A DNA stretch of 64,000 bases from Asterias rubens (lineage: Eukaryota > Echinodermata > Asteroidea > Forcipulatida > Asteriidae): the NCBI RefSeq assembly GCF_902459465.1, contig NC_047071.1, positions 8,946,098 through 9,010,097 on the forward strand, written 5' to 3'. The translations under genes and the position numbers were made by a program. Shown one piece after another: positions 23,401 to 32,872 of the stretch. Under the pieces are notes generated by a model that worked only from the letters and a program-made list of their open reading frames with translations, did not search any database and was not told the origin of the DNA. Every line of letters starts with the position of its first letter. The first letter of the stretch is position 1.

Positions 23401-26400
23401 TAAGTTACAGACATGAATGCTACAATCCACGGACGACGCGAATACAGATTGCAAAAACTTTTACTAAAATAATAATAATAATAAGACTTGTAGTGCGCAC
23501 ATATCCACCCTGCTGGGTGTTCAAGGCGCAGTAAAAACCAAAAACAAAACAAAAACAAAACAAAAACAAAACAAAAACAAAACACAACACAAAGAAAAAC
23601 AGACACAACAAAATTAGTCATTGAAAACCTGTGACATAAGATAAGTTTTGAGAAGAGACTTGAATTTTGCAGTACAAAGACAAGATCGAAGATTAAGTGG
23701 TAGAGAGTTCCAGATGCGTGGCGCGGCTGAAGAAAAAGACCTGTCACCCCATGAGTGTCGAGACTTGGGTTCAATGAGGAGAAGCATAGAACTTGATCGA
23801 AGATTCCTTGATGGAGTGTAAACTTGAAGCAGTTCAGAAATATAGTGGGGAGCCTTGCCATTAAGAGCTTTGTGGACAATGAGCATCAGCTTGAAGATGA
23901 TTCGTTGAGAGATAGGGAGCCAGTGTAGTTGTTTCAGAATGGGGGTGATAGAACAGGATTTTCTAGACAGTGTCACAATGCGGGCAGCAGTATTTTGGAG
24001 CCGTTGAAGTCTGGAAATCTGGTTGTTAGGAAGACTGTAGAGAAGAGCATTGTCGTTGTCAAGACGAGAAGTAACAAATGCGTGAATGACCTTTTCAGTG
24101 GCACTTTTGTCCAAGTACTTGCGAATCTTACCTATATTCCTGATGTGATATGATAATAAACGAACAATGTTGTTGATGTGTGGCTGAAGTGTCATTGATG
24201 AATCAAAAATAACCCCTAAGATCCGAGCTTTCAGCGAGGGAGCTATCCGAGCATCACCGATGGAGATGTATGGCACTGAAACCTTAGTTAACTGTTGACG
24301 TGACCCAAATAGAAGGAACTCTGTCTTATCATCATTTAACTTCAGGAAGTTTTGTTGTGTCCAACGTCGAATCTCTTGGATGCATTTCTCAAGTCTTGCA
24401 ATAGATGCATTGGCATTTTCTTGAGAAGATTTAAACGTGATGTATAGCTGAGTGTCATCTGCGTACACATGGTAATTCAGATTAAATTTCAGGATGATGT
24501 CACGAATCGGTAAAGTGTATAGCGTAAACCACTGCGGGCCGAGTACCGACCCCTGTGGCACAGAGTAGTTCAAAACAACAGGGTCGGATATCGCGGTGCC
24601 AATACATACATGCTGAGTTCTATTGTAGAGATACGATTTGCACCATGCTAGGGCTGTGTCCTCTATGCCAAGGTGATTCTGGAGCCGAGAGAGAAGGATG
24701 TTGTGATCGACAGTGTCAAAAGCAGCACTCAAGTCTAGCAGGACTAGTGCTGTAAGGTTACCATTGTCCATTGCAGAGAGAATATCGTTGCTCACACGGA
24801 CTAGTGCAGCCTCGGTCCCATGGAAAGGCTTGTATGCTGACTGGAACACGTCGGACAGGTTGAAAGTATGAATGTGATCAGAAATACGTGATGAAACTAC
24901 TCGTTCGATGACTTTTTCAAGATATTTTAAGTTTGCAACCGGTCTGTAGTTTTTTAATATCTCCTTGTCCAGGTTTGGTTTCTTGATGAGCGGCCTGATG
25001 TAGGAAACTTTGAGGCTATCGGGGAAACAACCGGAACTGAGGGATTCGTTTACAAGCTTAGTGATGTAGGGTACAAAAATATCGATGTTTTGCTTTATCA
25101 AGGATGTTGACACTGGATCCAGCTCACAGGATTTTGAAGGAGATTTCATAATAAGCCTTTGAATCTCAGCAACAGTCGCAGGCTCAAACACAGATAGTCT
25201 ACACTCTGGTTGAAGTTGTGGCAATGTCTGCGGCACGTTGTAAGGGACTGATGAAAATGATGAGAGGATGTCTGAAATCTTGGTGACAAAGAATTTCTGG
25301 AACTCATTTGCTAAGTCCTGGTCATTGTAAGTGGATGGAAGGACAGGGGTTTTGGGTTTGAGCAACAACTTACCAATTACTGTGCTGCATGTAGTGTCGT
25401 GCAATCCGAAATGGTAACAGACTATTAATTTATCATTTTCGTACACGCAACGGACGTCTAGCAAAACTAAGACATGTCATGTGACGCGCTCTAAACCAAT
25501 GAGCAGGCAGAGTACTTGTAAGGGGTGCTATAATATATAATACCTTGAGCTAAAAGCCCTGTGGTCTTGTAAAGTTTCTCCCCGAATTTGAGCCCTGATT
25601 TCTTTCACATGTCTTGATTGCATTGAATTGATATCCAAATGTGACTGTTTATGTTTACATTGTGCAGTCAAATGCTTAATCTACATGGCAACCCACGAGA
25701 CTATGCATGGGGAGAAGGTGGTCTAGACGCCATCATCACCCAGGTAAGAAATAACATTACAGACCTTTATCATGATGTCTCCATCTTGGGTCTTGTTCCT
25801 CAAATCGAATAACAATAATGAATGCTAATACTCATTTTGCAAATAGGAACCAGACTATTTTGTTCTTCCAGCCTCGGTTTGATTACATTGGTATCAATTG
25901 GAAAAAAAAAACTGAAGATGGCTGTAACACGATAAAGGTCTATTATTATTTTGCCTCCTACTTTTCAAAAGTCTAACTCAGGGTTGAGAAATGTCAGAGT
26001 TTTATCTGAATTCAGATTTCGGAGTTCAAAATCGGAAGACAAAAATTTGTGTATTTGTCTCCAAATGAAATAAGTCATGCTCTTTGATGTACTTCTTTAG
26101 TGTTGAAGGTATTGTTCCCAGAGGCTCCTTGAAATCTATATCTTGAGGGGTTTAAACATTTTAAAGGGAAGGTACACGTTTGGTAATTACTCAAAACAAA
26201 TATTAAAGTAAAAACTGACTTCGTAACAAGCATTGGAGAGCAGTTGATAGTATAAAACATTGTGGAAAACGACACCCTCTGAAGTAACGTAGTTTTTGAG
26301 AAAGAGGTATTTTCTCCCTAAAATAATAAAAGACTTCTAGCTAGAAGTCTTTTATTCTTTCCTGAAAGCACACAAATTCGTCTAACAAGGGTTTTTTTCT

Positions 26401-28459
26401 GCCATTGATCGTTACCAAGTAAGTTTTGTGCTGACAATTTAATTGAGTAATTACCAGTAGTGACGAGTGGCTTTAAGCATTATGTTGACAGAAACCAGTC
26501 TATGACCCTACAATGTACCTTCAAGAAAGTCTCCTCTAGATTTTGTCGTTATTGGATCTTTTGTGTTTAACTGTATATATTTGTTTCTTTCTGTTTGCAG
26601 TTACTAAATAATGTTGAAGGGCAGGGCCCATCACCTGCTGCACAAGAAGATATCGCTAAGCTTCAAACAATAACAATAAACAATGAACATTTAGGTAAGA
26701 TTTCAACTTGTCTTGAGAAGAAAATAATCAATATTTGAATTCAGTTGAGTTACTGAGGAGGGGGATTGTGATATGTTTAGGTTTTGGCTTTGGCTTGACT
26801 TGACTTTGAATTATGCTTGGGCTTTGACTTAGCTTAGATTAGGCTTTAGCTTTGTCAGTAATTTTGAAGTGGTGCGCTTCGGGTAGGCCCCATTGCGGTT
26901 TCAGATATTTTTTTTCATTGATAGATTGAATATTTTCCTCTTGTTGGATGGAACATTCCATATGTCAACTCGTGAAAATATTCCCACCATTTCACTTAAA
27001 AACATTCACTATTTATACAATATTTTGAAATCTTAGGCCGTATTCAAATTGGCGGCTAAAGTTACGGCTTTGACTGTTGATAAGGGTGTTGCTAAGAACA
27101 GTCTACAATTCAATGCATGATGAGCCAGAAATCTAGCCATAACTGTAGCCACTAATTTGGACATGGCCTTGAACAAGTTGTTTAACATTTTTAGTTCACA
27201 CTTGTCAACTTCTCTTTTCACGTATACTTTGTATTTTTAAAGGCGTCATAATATTACTTCCCGAAACTTTCTCATTGCCAATGTTATTTCACTAATGTTT
27301 TATTGGAGTTTTTGTATTTGTAAGCCAATAGTTTTGCAGTGCATGGGCTTCTTGTTTAGGGAAGAAAGCATGAACGAAATGAATATTTAATTTTCTTGTT
27401 CCCCCCATCAACAGAAAACACTTTAGAGTGCCCAGTTTGTAAAGACGAGTTTAGTGTTGGTCAGCAAGCCAAGAAGATGCCCTGCAAACACCTGTTTCAT
27501 CCTGATTGTATAGTCCCCTGGTTAGAATTGGTAAGTTTAGAGTTTCATCTCCCGTTATCTCTTTCTCAATGGCAGTTGTTGTAATAGTTACAAGGTTGGA
27601 GACTTAATGTTATAAGTTGAAACACGATGGGTTATTGAGCAACTTGAGAACTGGTTGTGTGACATACATGTGTACTGGGCTTACTAACATATGAATAAAA
27701 CATGAGTCTAGACTTTTACCAGTCCTACGTAAGTATTATCACAACAGTAGTCCCTTGCTTGGTGCTTCAGATGGGACGTAAAGCTGTGTAATGCACATAA
27801 AAGAACCCATTTCACTTATCGTTAAAGGCACTGGACACTATTGGTATTTACTCAAAATAATTAGTTAGCATAATTACTTGGTAACAAGTAATGGTGAAAT
27901 GTTGATTGTATAAAACATTGTGAGAAACGGCTTCCTCTGAAGTAACATAGTTTTAGAGAAAGAAGTAGTTTTCCACGATTTTGATTTTGAGACCTCAGAA
28001 TTAGATTTTGAGGTCTCAAAACTTTGTGTGACGGGTGTTTTTTCTTTCATTATTATCTTGCAATTGAGCTCAAATTTTCCAAGGTTTGATTTTATTTATG
28101 CATGTGTTGAGATATACACCAAGTGAGAAGACTGGTCTTCGACAATTACCAATAGTGTCTAGTGTCTTTAAGAGAAGGGGTTGTGAAGGCTTTATTGTAT
28201 TCTTATAATTCGATGTAATGCTTACGGAATTTTCATTGCATTTGTACATCTTTAGATGAATCCTTTAATGGACAGGGAACATATCATTTATTCAATGTGG
28301 CATTTTTTTGGGTCATAAATTCAAATAGATGCTATTTGTTTGTATTTGCAGCATAATTCCTGCCCAGTATGTAGGAAAAGTCTGGATGGACACAGTACTG
28401 AGAAAGACATTAGTACGGATGGTAATGGTTCCAGTGATTCAACGCCTGCTGCCTCTTAG
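17483..28459 (+). CDS. RNF126: E3 ubiquitin-protein ligase RNF126/RNF115-type
   Basis: RING-H2 ubiquitin ligase; vertebrate RNF126 works with BAG6 in cytosolic protein quality control. Nine exons: 17483-17566, 19003-19070, 20177-20243, 21625-21890, 22328-22399, 25668-25743, 26601-26694, 27415-27530 and 28352-28459. All are GT-AG and in phase, giving 316 aa (human RNF126 is 311 as I recall). The N-terminal zinc ribbon has C16, C19, C32 and C35 in FFCHKC...DFTCPNC. Residues about 85-120 are Ser/Asn-rich low complexity. The conserved linker [24 protein letters not shown] precedes the RING-H2, whose ligands are C248, C251, C266, H268, H271, C274, C285 and C288, ending PVCRKSL and a short Ser-rich tail. 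The gene probably stands for the single ancestor of vertebrate RNF115 and RNF126, so the symbol is approximate. Introns carry many insertions, including an antisense LINE in intron 5. Confidence 0.95.
18355..18615. promoter_or_regulatory. CpG-rich block with paired CACGTG sites in RNF126 intron 1
   Basis: Locally GC- and CpG-rich within AT-rich intron. It has two perfect CACGTG E-boxes at 18427-18432 and 18440-18445, 13 bp apart, and a CCAAT-type GATTGGTCAAAT further right. Could be an intronic regulatory element or the body of an unrecognised repeat. Confidence 0.35.
19117..19475. repeat. Terminal-inverted-repeat element (family J)
   Basis: Perfect 16-bp ends CCATAGAAATAGAACC and GGTTCTATTTCTATGG. 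Inside are GC-richer sequences with several ATTTTGCCATACAG and CGCGTGACA words on both strands. 359 bp, no ORF of note. It lies in RNF126 intron 2, 46 bp after exon 2. Confidence 0.75.
19500..19834. repeat. Probable dispersed-repeat fragment
   Basis: The block CACCATATTGATAATCTCTA...GGTGGTTCTGATCGACGCTTCGATCAGTATGCTCTGG...CAGCCAGCCCGACC has the feel of a dispersed repeat and is directly followed by a SINE head. I have no second copy in this window to prove it. Confidence 0.35.
19835..19912 (+). repeat. tRNA-derived SINE head (type S2)
   Basis: TGGTAGTCTAGTTGGTAAGAC (A box) and GGTTCGAATCCC (B box) lie at tRNA spacing and end ACGCGAGTAATATT. The match to a tRNA is good, but the acceptor stem does not pair cleanly, so SINE is preferred over tRNA gene. 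Confidence 0.6.
20937..21045 (-). repeat. tRNA-derived SINE (type S1) head, minus strand
   Basis: On the minus strand it starts near GTCGTGGCCTTGCAGTC and has the B box GGTTTGAACCCCGG and CTTGAGCAAGATACATG. It stands head to head with the following plus-strand S1 copy. Confidence 0.65.
21047..21372 (+). repeat. tRNA-derived SINE (type S1), plus strand
   Basis: GGGTGTCATGGCCAAGCAGTT head, decayed B box GTTTCACATCCCGG, the TTCTTGAGCAAGACCC body and CCGGGGCTGTATACTCCCC. The tail CGCATTGGTAAAATGCGCTT is followed by TTATTACGATTG. In RNF126 intron 3. Confidence 0.75.
21424..21624 (-). mobile_element. LINE C-terminal fragment (copy 2), reaching the RNF126 exon-4 acceptor
   Basis: Minus-strand frame reads ...[19 protein letters not shown], then [14 protein letters not shown], ending [10 protein letters not shown] and TAA at 21426-21424. 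That is the C-terminus of the same non-LTR family as the 13424 fragment, here without internal stops. The open frame runs up to the AG at 21623-21624, so the intron's polypyrimidine and acceptor region lies within the remnant. Confidence 0.75.
22814..23200 (+). repeat. tRNA-derived SINE (type S1)
   Basis: GTGTCGTGGCTGAGCGGTTA head, B box GGTTCGAGTCCGGG, then the longer body variant with AAAGTCATTGGTCCCATGCG, AAAAGAACTGGGTGCACTTA and CAGCACCTTGTAAACCA. The tail ends GTGCGCTACAACAAGAAGCC then TTATTATTATT. In RNF126 intron 5. Confidence 0.8.
23208..23355. repeat. Palindromic element (family N)
   Basis: Ends ACAAATATTGACTGC and GCAGTCAATATTTGT. Inner arms are AAACTATGACTCCCGAGGTG and its complement, with a short AT loop. 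148 bp, in RNF126 intron 5 beside the S1 tail. Confidence 0.85.
23464..25464 (-). mobile_element. CR1/L2-like non-LTR retrotransposon, 5'-truncated
   Basis: Antisense to RNF126, in intron 5. The 3' end (left side) has an AAAAC-type simple tract at about 23535-23590, then a tail reading on the minus strand TGCGCCTTGAACACCC-AGCAGGGTGGATATGTGCGC and TTATTATTATTATT. This stem-plus-microsatellite design is typical of the CR1/L2 clade. The endonuclease half and 5' UTR are missing, as with most LINE insertions. Confidence 0.85.
23614..25464 (-). CDS. Reverse transcriptase of the CR1/L2-like LINE (616-aa open frame)
   Basis: Open frame without stops. Residues 1 to about 28 look like flanking or chance sequence. 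Residues about 29-150 are the pre-RT linker ([13 protein letters not shown]...). The RT domain follows with [28 protein letters not shown] (243-254), PQGSVLGP (303-310) and the catalytic YADD at 334-337. The post-RT region has [38 protein letters not shown] and [13 protein letters not shown], as in CR1/L2/Rex1 elements. Lack of disabling changes points to a recent insertion. It cannot move by itself because the N-terminal endonuclease is absent. Not a host gene. Confidence 0.9.
   Translation of the reverse strand: MLDVRCVYENDKLIVCYHFGLHDTTCSTVIGKLLLKPKTPVLPSTYNDQDLANEFQKFFVTKISDILSSFSSVPYNVPQTLPQLQPECRLSVFEPATVAEIQRLIMKSPSKSCELDPVSTSLIKQNIDIFVPYITKLVNESLSSGCFPDSLKVSYIRPLIKKPNLDKEILKNYRPVANLKYLEKVIERVVSSRISDHIHTFNLSDVFQSAYKPFHGTEAALVRVSNDILSAMDNGNLTALVLLDLSAAFDTVDHNILLSRLQNHLGIEDTALAWCKSYLYNRTQHVCIGTAISDPVVLNYSVPQGSVLGPQWFTLYTLPIRDIILKFNLNYHVYADDTQLYITFKSSQENANASIARLEKCIQEIRRWTQQNFLKLNDDKTEFLLFGSRQQLTKVSVPYISIGDARIAPSLKARILGVIFDSSMTLQPHINNIVRLLSYHIRNIGKIRKYLDKSATEKVIHAFVTSRLDNDNALLYSLPNNQISRLQRLQNTAARIVTLSRKSCSITPILKQLHWLPISQRIIFKLMLIVHKALNGKAPHYISELLQVYTPSRNLRSSSMLLLIEPKSRHSWGDRSFSSAAPRIWNSLPLNLRSCLCTAKFKSLLKTYLMSQVFND
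26161..26476 (-). repeat. Foldback family A, swapped-core subfamily (A'), copy 2
   Basis: TTAA-AGGGAAGGTACACGTTTGG at the left and a degenerate right end before TTAA. It carries the same perfect 26-bp core palindrome (26328-26353) as the 5043 copy. In RNF126 intron 6. Confidence 0.85.
27822..28171 (-). repeat. Foldback family A copy in RNF126 intron 8
   Basis: TTAA-AGGCACTGGACACTATTGG ... CCAATAGTGTCTAGTGTCT-TTAA with the GACCTCAGAATTAGATTTTG hairpin core. Ends about 180 bp before exon 9. Confidence 0.88.
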
Positions 28460-28556
28460 TTTAGACTTCATAGACAAGCTTTATACAGGTAAGCACTTCA
28501 ATAAGGTGTGGGGTGTTGTGGCTGAGTGATCTGGGGTGATCTAGTGGTAACGAATC

Positions 28557-28675
28557 AGAATAATTATTAGCATAAAACCTTACTTGTTAACGAGCAATGG
28601 GGAGTGTTAGTATTAAAACATTGTGAGAAACGGCTCCCGCTGAAGTGACGTAGTTTTCAAGAAGGAAGTAATTTG
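28557..28675 (-). repeat. Foldback family A, internal fragment
   Basis: AATAATTATTAGCATAAAAC ... AACGGCTCCCGCTGAAGTGAC...TTTTCAAGAAGGAAGTAATTT matches the family A minus-orientation arm, but without the TTAA terminus on either side. Confidence 0.8.
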
Positions 28676-28820
28676 AATATGAAACACATGTTGGAGTCAA
28701 AGATATAGAATAATTTAATTATATATCTATGGTTGGAGTTTGTGTTTATTGAACGCTACGCGATAATGTTTTGTTCAACTTACAAAATGGCCGCACAAAC
28801 ACACGCTTTGGGGGGCGCCA

Positions 28821-28976
28821 GGGGCCTTTCTCAAACCACGGCTTGGGCTCCGGCTCGGGCTTAGGCTTGCTGCGTGCTGTGTACGCAGCTTGCATTTTAC
28901 CTGCATTTTGGAGCAGCGCGTATTGCACGGATATCAGCACGAGCCAGAGCCCAAGCCGTGGTTTGAGAAAGGCCCT
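28821..28976. repeat. Palindromic element (family K)
   Basis: Arms GGGGCCTTTCTCAAACCACG-GCTTGGGCTC and its complement with a GC-rich loop containing GCTGCGTGCTGTGTACGCAGC. 156 bp in RNF126 3' flanking sequence. Confidence 0.85.
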
Positions 28977-29069
28977 AGTTTTGTCAACTTAGAAAATGGC
29001 CACCTGCGCGCATGCCGGGGCGCGTATATAGGCCAGTGCACCCTCTAGATCTTATATATAACTCTATGG

Positions 29070-29458
29070 GATAAACGCACCGGACTCAAGTGTTTATGGA
29101 TAGCAGAGTGTGGGCTTGAGTCCTGGTCGTCACACTTGTGTCCTTTAGCAAGACAAGTAACCATTGTTGCTGCCTCTTTCAAAGCTGTTGGTCCCATTTG
29201 TTGTGTAACGCATGCAAAAGAACCCAGTGCACTTATCGAAAAAGAGAAGTGGTTCGCCCCTTTGTTCCAGGTTTGATCGACAGCATATTGCACCACAGCA
29301 CCTTGTAAACCAGTACATGTTGCTACAAAGAAATAATCTCATACTTCCAAAATGTTACTCCACATTACATTGAAGGAAAATACTGAATGTTGAAGCGCCT
29401 TGAGCATCACTGAGTGACGGACTTGAGCGCTATGAGAAGCCATAATTGTTATTAACTG
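29070..29458 (+). repeat. tRNA-derived SINE (type S1), long body variant
   Basis: B box-like GGCTTGAGTCCTGG, AAGCTGTTGGTCCCATTTG, AAAAGAACCCAGTGCACTTA and CAGCACCTTGTAAACCAG. The tail GAAGCGCCTTGAGCATCACTG...GAGCGCTATGAGAAGCC is followed by TTGTTATTAACTG. Confidence 0.75.
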
Positions 29459-29930
29459 TTAATTCTTATTCTTATTGATATTCCAGATGCAATGATGATG
29501 TCCTGTGCATGCTGGTCTAACTGACAATCTTGTCTTGTCCAGTTTGACGCAGATGACACTAGCAAGCCAGTGTGACAAGTTCATCAAGGCTCGCTGCGCA
29601 CTACACCAGACATCATGACCACATACTGCAAGTATACTCATCATCAAATTATAACCAACAGTTGACTTTTAAGGAAAACTTATTATTTTTATTTGAGAAA
29701 GTTTTATCAAAATGCTCACGCTATCTCTTTGATTTCTCAACGCATTTTTTTGTTATTCATGGGAAATAAAAAAAAGAGAAAGGTCGGTGAGTTATAATTT
29801 GTTAATACCTGACATAACCAAGGTTCATTACGCATTGGAACAAAGTACAGCTTTAGTACTGTGGCTAAAGGTATACCACAGGTTAGCCCTGGCGGCCTTA
29901 CACTTTTGTATTATACTACAGTGACGTCCT

Positions 29931-30521
29931 GGATATCAGGGTCCATTACTGGGGCGTAAAATTTTCAAAGCTTCATAACTAAAATCTTACCTGCAAGAAG
30001 CCACTAACTTAGATTCACATTCCATGGCAGCATACATTTTTCTGCGGTGGGTTTTGGTTGTCATATATTCTCCACAAATCTGTCATTTTCGTAAAATAAT
30101 GCAGCTCCCAACGTTAAAAAATTCCCGTTTACAATTGTATTCTCACAGTCAGCCGTGCGTACGCAAGACGCCTGATGCGCAATATTTTGTTTGCGTGTTA
30201 ACGCTGTGCAGTCAAGATACGGTGACCAAGAATAAATGCGTCTTACATCCTGCGTCTTGCACGCAAATGTATACGTGTACGCACGGCAGCAGACAACAAT
30301 GTGAGAGTGCGATCAAAACGGGAATTTGTTAACGTTGGGAGCTGCATTATTTCACGAAAATGACGGATTTGTGAGGAATAAATGACGACCAAAACCCAAC
30401 GCAGAAAAATGTATGCTACTATGGAATGTGAATCTGTTGAAATTAGTGGCTTCTTGCAGGTAAGATTTGAGTTACGAAGCTTTGAGAATTTTACGCCCCA
30501 GAAATTTAGGACTCTGTATCC
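29931..30521. repeat. Large foldback (family I)
   Basis: 591 bp. Left arm: GGGGCGTAAAATTTTCAAAG, CTTACCTGCAAGAAGCCACT, CCATGGCAGCATACATTTTT, AATGCAGCTCCCAACGTTAA. The right arm carries the complements in reverse order, ending TTTTACGCCCC. A further 13-bp pair (GGATATCAGGGTCC / GGACTCTGTATCC) marks the outer ends. The loop is about 200 bp, CG-containing, with partly inverted CGTACGCAAGACGC and GCGTCTTGCACGC words. Confidence 0.88.
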
Positions 30522-30859
30522 GTGTACAGCACAGAGGAAGAGTCCTATATAGGGCTAACACCACTGGTGTGTCTTTACACTGTTTGAATCAAGATAACAC
30601 ACAAAATTGATAGCAAATTGAAAACTGCCACTGATATGCCTTCTGTCTTTGAATCAAGAAAAGTATGTTTTTTTTTTCCAACGAGAACAATTACCGAACA
30701 GCAAACCAGAGAATAGTCCAGCAAAACTATAATACAGAATGTGCATTTGCTCTTAAATTTTACCAGTGTATTTACATTTTGATTTGTGACTTTGAGACAA
30801 GTTGTTGGAATTTTGTTACCCCAAAAACTTGTCTCTACATGTTGACAAAAAGAAAAAGC

Positions 30860-31127
30860 TCTCAATTTCATAGAGCTGCTACAAGCAAAATAATTGCTTA
30901 AGCACGAGAATAGCGCGCTTATTTTACACATGTTACTGGCCAAAATTTCATGCCTTATTAATATAGATTGCTTCTGAATGGTGTTTAGCTATTGTATACT
31001 TAGCATAACAATTGAGTGGAGTCTTGGCCGGTAATCTGATTTTACCAAGCAAGGATTTTTTTGCTTAAGCAAAAATTTGTGCTTAAGCAAAAATTTGTGC
31101 TTAAGTAGCTCTATGAAATTGGGCCCC
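30860..31127. repeat. Foldback family B, copy 1
   Basis: Ends TCAATTTCATAGAGCTGCT and AGCTCTATGAAATTGGGCCCC. The right arm contains a 19-bp TTGTGCTTAAGCAAAAATT duplication. Confidence 0.8.
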
Positions 31128-31363
31128 GGTCCTTTCTTGGTAGACAAGATACAACACTGGTGGTATGAGAAGTGTACATTTTGTATCATAACTTTCACAT
31201 TCAATCAAGAATTGTAAAAAAAAAAAACTGATTAGAGACGGCCACCTTTCTTTATATCAGAAGGTGATTAAAGCTGTACTGTCCAATCTTCCATTGAGCG
31301 TTGTACAAATCAAGCTGCATGAAGTTCAGGCTCTGTGGCACTTTCTTAATAATGTCACATACC

Positions 31364-31450
31364 TTAAAGGCACTGGACACTATTGGCAATTATTCAAATA
31401 AAAATTTACTTGGTAACGAGCAATGGAGAGCTGTTGTTACAGTTTTATCT
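31364..31450 (-). repeat. Foldback family A, left-end fragment
   Basis: TTAA-AGGCACTGGACACTATTGG followed by ACTTGGTAACGAGCAATGG and GAGAGCTGTTG. The remaining part of the element is missing. Confidence 0.8.
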
Positions 31451-31891
31451 TATACAATACTTAAAATAAAACCTATGTTAGACATTGAAGCAAGAAATGT
31501 TGAACCATTCAATTCAATGTTTTTGATATTATACGGTGCTACTCCACTAGGGCACACTTTCTCAAAGCCTGTAAGCATACAATTTTTGTTGTTAATTCAT
31601 GAAGTCCCAAGTCAACTATGTCCATTAACCAGCTACGGCTACACCTATGACAACCACTGCATGTCTGTGGCTATGATGGATAACTGTGTTAACATGTGTT
31701 GAACTATGGTGTCTTTGGCAACAGTTGCCGGCAATTTGGACCAGCTTAAAGTCTCGGGCATAATATTAGAATATTGACCCAATGTTAGAGAGAACAACTG
31801 TGTTTCTTTTACTTGGGAAAGTAAAGTACATCTGACATTTTGCAAGGTTCACAGCAGAATTTTGACTTCATAAAATACTGCTTGACCTAAG

Positions 31892-32177
31892 CAAAGGCAC
31901 TGGACACCTTTTGTAATAGTTAAATACCAGTGTTCTCACTTGGTGTATCACAACATATGCATAAAATCTGTGAACATTTTCACTCAATTGGTCATCGAAG
32001 TTGCAAGAGAATAATGACAGAAAATTTGTGGGCTTTCAGATGTATAATAAAAGGGTGCAGGCCTGAAGTCTTTTAAAGTGTTTGAGTGAGAAATTACCTC
32101 TCCGTTGCTCGTTATCAAGTAAGTTTTTATGATAATAATTATTTTTGAGTAATTACCAACAGTGTCCAGTGCCTTAA
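31892..32177 (+). repeat. Foldback family A, diverged copy with odd core
   Basis: AAAGGCACTGGACACCTTTTG ... CAACAGTGTCCAGTGCCTTAA. The core reads AATAAAAGGGTGCAGGCCTGAAGTC rather than the GACCTCA hairpin, related to but not the same as the A' core. Confidence 0.8.
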
Positions 32178-32399
32178 GGGGCGTTAGGAAAAATAGAAAG
32201 AAAAAAATGTTGTGGTCAGAGCCTCTCATCATTTGGCAGTTGTTCTTTCTAGCATAAGATTAATTAATGCAACAGTGTGAATTCAATTTGAACAGACACA
32301 GTTAGTTTGCTTGTTTTTTTTTTTGTTTATACTGGAATAATTAATAGTATCCAATAGTAAGCACACACAAACTGACTAGTAAGCAACAAAAAAAGAGGA

Positions 32400-32872
32400 A
32401 GTTTAGCCCAGGTAAATTTAGCTAGTGTGGAACCGCTATGCATGTGGAGATCAAGCCACACATGCTTTGACAGTGTCCACAAAGTACGTGGTTAGTATCA
32501 GGGCCCAATTTCATAGAACTGCTAAGCACAAAAATTTGCTTAGCATGAAATTTCTTCCCAGATAAAAACAGGTTTACCAACCAAATTTCCATGTGATTTT
32601 CAGGATAAGTAAACAAAAGCTGAATACCAGTAACAAGCACTAATAACAAATGGAAATTTGGCTGGTAATCCTGTTTTTATCTGGGAAGAAATTTCATGCT
32701 TAGCAAATTGTTGTGCTTGGCAGCTCTATGAAATTGGGCCCTGATATTTTGGGGAAACTGGGCAGATGGAAAAAGTATGGAATTTGGCCCAGATAAATGT
32801 GGCTGGTGTGAAACCGCAATGCGTAGTGAATTCAAACCATGCACTCGATGAAAGTGTTGACAAAAGTATGGG
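32400..32872 (+). repeat. Diverged 90-bp direct repeat flanking a family B element
   Basis: TTTAGCCCAGGTAAATTTAG, CTAGTGTGGAACCGCTATGC...CAAGCCACACATGC (about 32402-32490) recurs as TTTGGCCCAGATAAATGTGG, CTGGTGTGAAACCGCAATGC...CAAACCATGCACTC (about 32783-32872). The family B foldback lies between the units. Confidence 0.6.
32499..32743. repeat. Foldback family B, copy 2 (best preserved)
   Basis: CAGGGCCCAATTTCATAG ... CTATGAAATTGGGCCCTG perfect ends. Arms include GCTTAGCATGAAATTTCTTC and GATAAAAACAGG and their complements. 245 bp, no ORF. Confidence 0.9.

Noticed and set aside
23400..23879. 159-aa minus-strand ORF rich in Phe/Val/Cys
   Set aside because: It is the wrong frame of the LINE 3' end and its AAAAC simple tract.
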